This document shows positions 45,101 to 49,854 of a stretch of DNA of 64,000 nucleotides, piece by piece; the stretch's first letter is position 1; each line of letters starts with the position of its first letter. The position numbers were made by a program, and so were the translations under genes. The notes beneath the pieces were generated by a model. That model saw only the letters and a list, made by a program, of their open reading frames with translations, did not search any database and was not told where the DNA came from. The DNA comes from Chloroflexota bacterium. Its GTDB lineage: Bacteria; Chloroflexota; Chloroflexia; Chloroflexales; Herpetosiphonaceae. The stretch is taken from assembly GCA_020161265.1 (NCBI GenBank), contig JAIUOC010000009.1, positions 310,001-374,000 of the forward strand. The letters are read 5' to 3'.

Positions 45101-46562
45101 GCTCAGCATTGCGGCGGCGCTCATCGTTTAATAAGCGGGTATTGCCAATCGCTGTGGCAGCTTGAGCCGCCAAGGTTTGGGCCAAGGTAATTTCGCCAGG
45201 GTTGAAGGTACGAGTTTTCGAGGTGGTGGTACACAACAACGTCCCAATTACCCGCTCCTTGAGCAGCATCGGCAAGCCCAAGGCGCTGCGAATGCCACGG
45301 GCCTTGAGCCATGAACGTTGAGCATTAATCCGTGGGTCAGTATCAATATCGACAACCACGACCGGTTGTTGCGTATCAAATGATAATTTCAAAATCGATT
45401 CAGGCCGCAACTCATAGGTTGCCCCAATCGAGAGATCGAGCGAATTAGCAGCATCGTCGTCAGTTGCTTGGGCCACCAACTCACAGAGCTTGCGTCGATC
45501 ATCCCATAGCAACAGCAAACATTGCTCAACCCCAAGGGCCAGCAAAACATTTTCAGTTAATCGATTGAGAATATGGCTAAGATCAAGTGAGGAGCCAACC
45601 GTCAAGCTATTTTCATACAGCAAATACAATTCGCGCGAGCGTTGACGTTGGGCATCGAAGAGTTTAGCTGTGCGCATCGCCAACGAAGCTTGGGCGGCGA
45701 ATGATTCAAGCAACGCCAAATCAGCATTTTGAAAACCGCGATCAGGCTCGATATGCACCAACACTAAGACCCCAATAATCGCCTCGTCGGCGCGGAGCGG
45801 TGCGGCCATCACAGCGGTGAAGTTAATGCCCTCGGGCAGATTATCGTATTTTTCTTTCGCTTGGGCATAATCATTGACCAGCATCGGCTTGCCACTTTGG
45901 GCCACCTTGCCAGCCACACCCTTGCCAACCTGAATTCGGGCACCATTCCAATTGGCCGGAAATTGCACAACTTGGCGCAACTCCAAATATTGCTGGTTGG
46001 AATCGGTCATGTAGACCCCACCGCCAGCAGCGCCCAGTAATTCGGTTGCTTGAGTGACCAACGTTTGCAAGAAATCGTCGGCATTGAGTTGCTGAGCCAA
46101 ACCTTGCAACGATTCAGTCATGGCCGCGACCGTGCGTTCACGGCGGGCAAATTCCTCTTGCAAGGCCACGCCCTGCCACAAACTGGTTAGTTGAGCGACC
46201 AAAACCGTAAGTGGTTCAGGCTCAATCGTGACTGGAGCGACCAAAACGCCAGGCACCTCGGCAGTGCCAATCTCAAACATCTGCCAACCATCGGGTAGGC
46301 GAACCTCACTTCCACCATTTAAAACGCGAGCAGGCAACAACCGATTGGTTGCGCGTTTATTCATGCCCCATGCAGTCAACAACGAACGTTGTTGACCAAG
46401 GCGTAAGATCGCCCCTTGAGCAAACATACCGCTTTGCTTGAGCAAATCGGCACAGCGCTGCGCGAACGTTGGCAAATCAGGCGATTGCTCACGGGCGAGG
46501 TGAGCAATGCCTGTTAACACGTGCCAAATTGCGGTGGAAGGAGGAGAGATTTTCATGGGCAT
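36108..46562 (-). CDS. Giant cytosolic histidine kinase with about 17 tandem GAF domains
   Basis: This 3484-residue protein occupies 10.5 kb. After a degenerate N-terminal segment (residues 1-140) I count 17 GAF modules of about 185 residues. Each ends in a helix of form QAxxAIxNAxLF followed by a connecting coiled coil with LNxIS-type words. Modules 6, 7, 8 and 15 share RSWxGxP. A PAS-like domain (EGVMVLDHQTEKIILYN) follows, then HisKA with VATVSHELRTPLTPIRGF and a HATPase with LTNMVSNAIKYT, DTGVGLT and GGTGLGLS. There is no membrane segment. GAF domains bind small ligands or cyclic nucleotides, so it may integrate many signals or act as a long dimeric rod. It is flanked by two response regulators in one operon. 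Confidence 0.95.
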   Translation of the reverse strand: MPMKISPPSTAIWHVLTGIAHLAREQSPDLPTFAQRCADLLKQSGMFAQGAILRLGQQRSLLTAWGMNKRATNRLLPARVLNGGSEVRLPDGWQMFEIGTAEVPGVLVAPVTIEPEPLTVLVAQLTSLWQGVALQEEFARRERTVAAMTESLQGLAQQLNADDFLQTLVTQATELLGAAGGGVYMTDSNQQYLELRQVVQFPANWNGARIQVGKGVAGKVAQSGKPMLVNDYAQAKEKYDNLPEGINFTAVMAAPLRADEAIIGVLVLVHIEPDRGFQNADLALLESFAAQASLAMRTAKLFDAQRQRSRELYLLYENSLTVGSSLDLSHILNRLTENVLLALGVEQCLLLLWDDRRKLCELVAQATDDDAANSLDLSIGATYELRPESILKLSFDTQQPVVVVDIDTDPRINAQRSWLKARGIRSALGLPMLLKERVIGTLLCTTTSKTRTFNPGEITLAQTLAAQAATAIGNTRLLNDERRRNAELSVLQSLSAKLTSGVSLQVALESIGESVVQLFDNIDLEICLYDPQNQVLNSQFATPRTRQHYASEGGSYGIDQGLTGWLARHRSTLRIDDLQRQKIVKPIRPHETESGLAFRSFLGVPMLIGDQLIGTLELGSSTVGRFDAEDERLLNIISSQAAQALRNVQRYEATDEVLRERVRELLALQRISRELTSTLQLEQLLPAMLTEITQATGCGYGIVVLHNEDESLQVIAQTGYNSSEAAGVLALPLLNNGLLSAPMQRAEALIYDDVTVLEANIAWGEIRSLLMAPILYENRVAGAIIAGDAKGYSFDHAALDFVRAVADQAALAIGNAQHYEEQVKQRELLQQRASLLNEVLEIGNALRADMELSNLLEQIAFSVTEAAGYRMVLFNLIDPVHPTIMRTAAGAGIALSDLEQLRSEDISIETVHPLLDPQYRIGRAYYITRGSDSNAWHDGDQLLVPLYSTERELIGIMTVDDPFTHEAPTRRTVETLEIFANQAAIAIENAWLFDQRSRQIAELAIINRISRAATASLEFNDLAREVYNVLRENLPIRAYYLAVFDTQRNSVVKSLAIDDEHFMPDVVNGPINESSLMARIIKQRKTLYFNDMTTEFHYDEDNSPPRNDEGNSTDVPRSWIGVPLLLGDGTVRGVLSLQHNEAGRYGERDAAVLDTIANQLAVAIENSRLYTDTQSRLNELALINKIGSLTNSTLDFVEILKGVYESLRTTLELNVFYSFVYDPTHGEIVLRVNVEEGKFFIEEQREKLLPNSPSAHVVNALEPLVFRDMPQEIEGKYTIKRFGNPDKWVRSWVGVPLKIRDDTAVGMLSVQHYEPNIYSEREAELLQTIASQVALAVQNARLFGDRERQIRELDAISQIGQLMSASLDLSEMLGLTAEYLQEVTSAPVFYTMIYDAEHDQITDGYAVQEGVPAERTPRGKPRPGSPSAWVVQNRAPLILADVTNKAELQQKGVQPMANPIEGKNKSPRSWIGVPIIARDGAPIGMLSLQDYRPNAFDQRTVAFLTNVVSHISLGVQKVQLFNERDRQIKELDVIRRVGQVTSSTLNADELMQGVYNVLREFLPIDIFNLSVFDSDLTVRSHSFVIDRGLIIQYPKATPITPHSLTAWILEHRQPLLFKHVDEEMKAYPDIHPRVQSADTVLSQSLMGVPLLTSSDEPLGILLLQHYKQAMFDERDLQLLINVAYQVTLGMQNVLLYSQTQDGLEQLATEAERLALINHVSDLTASTLDTQVLYDLAVEEMAQVTDASQARLVIFDYEAQVGYTRAEFPKGDLSIEVPVANNGTIPWMQRHRRPLVINKPLEHELTESFRETINQLGIQALMLVPLIVKGEVVGSIGLDHIGESRHFSQRDAETCQTIANQISQGLENARLFAETERQAHVLSRKVGELSVLLEAGQALSSIHEPTQVLDTLVRLVGRQLNIETVILFTGDEELQPVASLGLPSDFVQGLRVKRGEGLVGTVAEQRKPLTTSATDGNSSIISQYTEFNRDHGLSVFMGVPIVYRNELLGVLSVMSGTGALFSEDDTALLSALADQAAIAIENTRLFVERERQITVLQALNDVTQAITSTLDPQTLLRQLHLRLSSVVDTRYSFIVLYDSDHNVLTFPVVMNAGREERLEPQALAEGVLSRVIRGRRTIVLNTSEETANASRFLLGHDTPMASWVGIPIMLGDMVLGVITIQSPNQRAFSTETIQFLQAVASQTAIALENARLFADRERQVTEAAILSSISQSMTATLSPEELASSILKGLTEIYNTDNAYIVFYDAPTNMISTTVGFSNGQPYSLISHVLSNNFLKTMLFEQRPLMFNSSSDLLNERFSPRLEGIPDAIEPESVIAASITMGSQTYGMNINQPLGVIVIQSPQPNTFSRAQLQFLESLANQSSAAVQKAMLFTERERRIRELDTLNRISQGITSTISLDEILERLYAGLGEIVDVSTAFIGLYDPQTHSMEFREAHDRGAPVTIGSRRLSVGVPAWVIEHRQPLLLNTSEEANEYRDAQTQITSETSAMRVGGQGEIEQSYLVVPIVVGVDVIGIINIQSYEEYSFSEYDMSFVTTVAAQAGAAIANARLFSEREQSIQRLNTLNNIGQALSSTVRFDDLLRVIYEQTGKLVKTENFYLALYDERNKEVTFPLYYEYGHAINVMPQRGVNGLTEYVIRKRQPLLLQGPHIAERMTEMKVDQVGDMARSWLGIPLIAADKVVGVMTVQSYEQDNAYSDELVQLLLTIASQAAQALENARLFSESRQSVRELSTLSETSVSLASTLEIDELMAISASSAIEMSRADFGGIIVVAGDGYTITNSLALNRDHMELELPDTNELDVGSMEILRPLRSGHPLALFDASTDEGLAPFVNSIGMRGSIFLPMLREGLRGVVFVGMDEPFTFNERTISSLMILATQIGQAINNAQLFDQIRRFNLELEEIVDQRTLELKGEKERVEALYNIATELGTTLDRDELLLRTLDLAASALMVRRGAVFLLDRESKDLVCHAVLNEELGLKSIETRVRFQHPGLANWIIEHNEGVVISDVWLDERWTNAQSGRGDDVRSVIAVPLLSSDAPQGVLMLYSNEIGFFTQDHLRFLSTIGGEVSSALHNADLYTLVYDSADRLSDAMWQQREEASKTAAILQSVSEGVMVLDHQTEKIILYNPAAEDVLRIPRSEVMHNSLQVVAAPRNEEELHEEGRSLLLYAGLHEGIQVVQRSEGVHRSMIELPGQSIAANFAPVVGEESSRFGVVVVLRDITREVEADRAKRDFVATVSHELRTPLTPIRGFVDLLLLGAVGQLSDPQREMLNTVKTNAMRMVGLVEDLLEIGRLEAGKIVLNTAPNQINQLVRDIVATWGLEIEKKNMTLKLELDDTLPLIEYDSKRIGQVLTNMVSNAIKYTYAGGDVIIRTFINEDKMIQLDVKDTGVGLTAEQQKSMFKRFYRADSPLRDEVGGTGLGLSIAKSFIELHNGDMWVQSIYGEGSTFSFSLPEVQPRPDLGERDEV

Positions 46563-46596
46563 TTGTGTTCTTTAGGCACAGGAATTAACTCCTGGC

Positions 46597-47532
46597 TTAG
46601 CGGCCAAATTTCACAGCGCTACGAACTGAACCATCTTGCAGGTTTGGCAATGGGCGCACACTTTCAGCCGTTTCGCTGAGTTCACGGATATCGTAGAATG
46701 GCCCATCGTTGCTATCGAGCACCCCGATTGAAACCGTCATCAGTGGTTCTTGGCGTTCAGTACCATCGGCATTTTTGGCCAAAATATAGCCACGTTTACG
46801 GTCAGGATAGCTATAGTGCAAGCCAATTTCTTGATCAAAGCGTTCGGCGATGCGATCGACAATTGCTTTGGCGCGTTCAGGCATCGACGTAATCAAGAAA
46901 TCTGGCCCAGTGACCAATTGACCAATAAACTCCTCTTGGCCACCCAACTCACTGACGACTTCGTTGATCAACAATGCGCCAAACTTCAGCACATCCTCGC
47001 CGACGACCGAGCCATAGACTTGGGTAAAGGTATCGAAGCCATTGATATGCACGGTTGCTAGCGTCCAAATTTCGGCTGAGAGCAAACGGCGGAGTTCTTC
47101 GTTAATCAATTCGGCGGTTGGCAGGCCAGTCACCGGGTGGGTGCGGCTTTTTTCGCGAGCCAAGGCTAAGTTATTGCGCACCCGCATATGGACTTCTTCG
47201 ATATCGAAGGGCTTGACGATATAGTCATTGGCTTGGACTTCACCGAGGCCAATCCCTTTATCGCTTTTTTCACCACGGGCGGTCAAGAAAATGATTGGAA
47301 TATGCTTTGTACGGGCATTGGCACGCAGTGCTTTTCCAATATCATACCCGGTCATATCGGGCAAATTCACATCAAGCAAGGCCAAATGCGGCGGCGTGCG
47401 TTTCACAAGATCGAGCGCTACCTGCCCGCGCATCGCGGTCATCACTTCATAACCTTGCGAGGTGAAGTAAATTTTGAGCAAGCCAGAGATATCGGCTTGG
47501 TCTTCGACGACTAAGATGCGTTCTTTGCTCAC
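46597..47532 (-). CDS. Response regulator with degenerate GGDEF domain
   Basis: The receiver domain (residues 1-120) has VVEDQADI, phospho-acceptor Asp54 in ALLDVNLP and the Lys in IVKPFD. After a short linker, HPVTGLPTAELINEELRRLL opens a diguanylate cyclase fold. The active loop that should read RxGGDEF is QLVTGPDFLIT, so catalysis is not expected. I chose a GTG start at 47532 because GGAGG lies 6 bases upstream; an ATG at 47544 or 47547 has that site inside the coding frame. A product of 311 residues results. It is probably a signal receiver or a GTP-sensing effector working with the giant kinase encoded just downstream. Confidence 0.85.
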   Translation of the reverse strand: MSKERILVVEDQADISGLLKIYFTSQGYEVMTAMRGQVALDLVKRTPPHLALLDVNLPDMTGYDIGKALRANARTKHIPIIFLTARGEKSDKGIGLGEVQANDYIVKPFDIEEVHMRVRNNLALAREKSRTHPVTGLPTAELINEELRRLLSAEIWTLATVHINGFDTFTQVYGSVVGEDVLKFGALLINEVVSELGGQEEFIGQLVTGPDFLITSMPERAKAIVDRIAERFDQEIGLHYSYPDRKRGYILAKNADGTERQEPLMTVSIGVLDSNDGPFYDIRELSETAESVRPLPNLQDGSVRSAVKFGR

Positions 47533-47544
47533 AGTATCCTCCAT

Positions 47545-47565
47545 CATCGCACGCCGCGTGCGATG
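47545..47565. other. Perfect hairpin before the response regulator start
   Basis: A 9-bp perfect inverted repeat (CATCGCACG/CGTGCGATG, loop of 3) lies between the two operon genes, directly before the GGAGG site. It has no T-run. It might protect mRNA ends or tune translation. Confidence 0.5.
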
Positions 47566-47570
47566 CAGCG

Positions 47571-48869
47571 TTAATCACGGAATTGTTCTGCTGGGTACTC
47601 ATCTGCGACGCGATCGTTAACTGGAATACGTTGAACGCGCGGATCGCGGTCGGGATAGAAAACTGGTGGGCGCGTATAAATACCACTCGAAACATTTTTA
47701 GGAATAACCGAATGGTCATCGCCATAAATCAAGACCGTGCCTGATTCAATATTACGGGCTGGGTAAATGACAAAGCCTGAGCCAATTTTACAATTATGGC
47801 CAATTGCCGAGCCGATGACTGGCAGACCAACTTCTTCCAAGCGCCCGCGATGGAGCGTCTTGATTGGCTTGCCCAGCAGATCGAAATCGGTACAGGTATT
47901 GCCAGCCCCGATAAAGGTATTACGGCCAACGACGCATAACTGCAAACAGGTATTTTGCGCCACCATCGAATTTTCCATCAAGACAGTCATGAACAGAGCA
48001 GCCCGGAATGGTAAATAACAACGATCGCTGACTACGCTAAGCATCACTTGAGAGCCTTGCATAATCGTCACGTTATTACCGATCAAGCTATTCGTAATCA
48101 CCACTCCAGCGCCAATATTCACGTTGTTACCGATCTCAGTTGGCCCTTGAATAATCGCCGAAGGATCGATTGAGCAGTTCTTGCCAATCTTGACCACCGG
48201 AGATGATGAAAGAAAGTGCTTACGTTCGATGAACGAGCGAAAGCCAATCTTCAACTTCAAACGCCAACTTGCGGCAACTTCTTGCTCGAGCTTCCGACCC
48301 CATGCAAACACCCCGAGCGGAGAGTTTGTCATGAAAATATGGACCCAGCTTTCGATTGAACAAAACGCACGAATTGGCACCTGGAATACCAAATCCCCTT
48401 GGTTGGGCGCCATATAGCTTGGAATATGGTAGTAGCCCATCTCCATGGCATTGGTATCGATCACCAGCGGTTGTGGATTCGGGACAACGCCGCGAGGGAA
48501 ATAGTAGAGGTCGGCGATAAAATGGTTGCCATGCTTGCGAATACCCTCTTGTAATCGCAAAGCATGGGCCGTAATCATCGCATCATCAGCAGCAAAAGCC
48601 ACTTGGCAAGGTTGCCCAGTGGCGCGTGCCTCAGCGATAAACGTCTCAATGAAATCGCGGTTGAAATAGAGATTATCTTTATGCACCAAGAGTTCATCAC
48701 TACTTGGTGAAATTTCAGACCAATCGTCTACTTCCGCAACACTTTGGCAGTGGCGTGCAAGCAGATCACGGTGTAGCAGCCACAGCGGCTTATTGAGAAT
48801 CCGCAAATCACGCGCTGGTTCTCCAAAGGGAGCGATAAGCGTAGGATCGCGGAGAACAATCCGTTTCAT
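47571..48869 (-). CDS. Left-handed beta-helix (hexapeptide repeat) transferase-like protein
   Basis: The 432-residue protein resembles nucleotidyl/acyl-transferase fusions of the GlmU type. The first 200 residues contain RIVLRDPTLIAPFGEPAR and a region with HKDNLYFNRDF and AFAADDAMITAHAL but no clear GxGTRMxP nucleotide motif. From about 245 the hexapeptide repeats begin: SIDPSAIIQGPTEIGNNVNIG, GAGVVITNSLIGNNVTI, then a second block FIGAGNTCTDFD and SAIGHNCKIGSGFV. The ATG at 48869 is preferred over one at 48926 since family-like sequence starts there. It is the first gene of the signalling operon. Its substrate is unknown. Confidence 0.72.
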   Translation of the reverse strand: MKRIVLRDPTLIAPFGEPARDLRILNKPLWLLHRDLLARHCQSVAEVDDWSEISPSSDELLVHKDNLYFNRDFIETFIAEARATGQPCQVAFAADDAMITAHALRLQEGIRKHGNHFIADLYYFPRGVVPNPQPLVIDTNAMEMGYYHIPSYMAPNQGDLVFQVPIRAFCSIESWVHIFMTNSPLGVFAWGRKLEQEVAASWRLKLKIGFRSFIERKHFLSSSPVVKIGKNCSIDPSAIIQGPTEIGNNVNIGAGVVITNSLIGNNVTIMQGSQVMLSVVSDRCYLPFRAALFMTVLMENSMVAQNTCLQLCVVGRNTFIGAGNTCTDFDLLGKPIKTLHRGRLEEVGLPVIGSAIGHNCKIGSGFVIYPARNIESGTVLIYGDDHSVIPKNVSSGIYTRPPVFYPDRDPRVQRIPVNDRVADEYPAEQFRD

Positions 48870-49033
48870 AACGAGTCCCTGCAGCTCAAGACGTTTCGAC
48901 CACCGAAACCACCTGGTATCTACCATGTACTATACTCGCATTTGCACGAATATGGGAATCTAGCAGATTACAGTTGGATGTCTGTGAGCGTCCTGCTCGT
49001 CGCCAGCGCACAGATTGGCAGACTTACATCGTC

Positions 49034-49684
49034 CTAATCTATTGGCTCCTTGTCAATGGCAAACGCACAATATGGATCGCCATTGCGTGGACTTGCAACT
49101 TGTTCGACCTTGAAGTTATGACCGCCGGTCACCCACGTCAAGGCTTCTTCGATAATCCCTTGCGCCAAATAGAAGATCGGGGTGCTATTGCCGCGTCCCC
49201 AGAACACTGGCGATTTATCAATGTAATAGAGGAAACGACCTTTTTGATCTTCCACCCGACTCGGCTGATCGCTGAAGCGGTCAAACGTTTGTGCTACCGC
49301 ATTCAACACGATCTTCATTTTCATGGTCATGGGCATCAGTTTGAGCGCAAGGTCGGCCATCCCCAATAGTGGGCCAAATTCTTTCAACCCAAGACTGAAC
49401 GCATACCGTCCGGCCCGCAGTTCCATCCCACGCGCACCCCGTGGACCGAACATTGTTTCGGTGGCTTCGCTGATCGTTGCCAGATCAAAGAACGAAAATT
49501 CGCGTTTCAAGTCGTTGGGCGGATAGTTATTGACGAGGTGTTTCATCCCTGCCATATTTAGCAGCGCATTGACCCCCGTGCGGCCCATAACATCTTCCAA
49601 ACTGAGAAGATACAATCGTGCGATTTTATTGGGGTAGAACAGGCGCTCAAGCTCGTCAGACGTATTGGTGCGCTCTTCTGCCAT
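49034..49684 (-). CDS. V4R (4-vinyl reductase-like) domain protein
   Basis: The 216-residue protein has the fold of small-molecule sensing V4R/heme-NO-binding-like domains. A helical N-terminal half contains YLLSLEDVMGRTGVNALL and LKREFSFFDLATISEA. The second half has GRYAFSLGLKEFGPLLG and ends with DPYCAFAIDK, matching the V4R ending with a cysteine near the C-terminus. The start follows AAGGAG. It has its own promoter framed by an inverted repeat. The ligand is unknown; it is not itself expected to reduce a vinyl group. Confidence 0.72.
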   Translation of the reverse strand: MAEERTNTSDELERLFYPNKIARLYLLSLEDVMGRTGVNALLNMAGMKHLVNNYPPNDLKREFSFFDLATISEATETMFGPRGARGMELRAGRYAFSLGLKEFGPLLGMADLALKLMPMTMKMKIVLNAVAQTFDRFSDQPSRVEDQKGRFLYYIDKSPVFWGRGNSTPIFYLAQGIIEEALTWVTGGHNFKVEQVASPRNGDPYCAFAIDKEPID

Positions 49685-49761
49685 GAGTAACTCCTTGCAC
49701 TATGCTGTGAGCTTCGCAGTGGGGCAACACGGCGTGGTTCGGAACGTGGCCCGGCCAGCAC

Positions 49762-49803
49762 GCACATTGTACATTAAGGCTATACCTTCGTCAACACAAT
49801 GTG
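49762..49803 (-). promoter_or_regulatory. V4R gene promoter framed by a 9-bp inverted repeat
   Basis: On the minus strand TTGACG (49789-49794) and TACAAT (49766-49771) are 17 bp apart. Perfect 9-bp arms GCACATTGT (49762-49770) and ACAATGTGC (49795-49803) flank the promoter, one covering the -10 and the other just upstream of the -35. Their centres are 33 bp apart, close to three helical turns. Confidence 0.65.
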
Positions 49804-49854
49804 CCTTTATAATGCCCCAAATTCACAGTTGCTGTTCACGCTTTGGGCATACCG

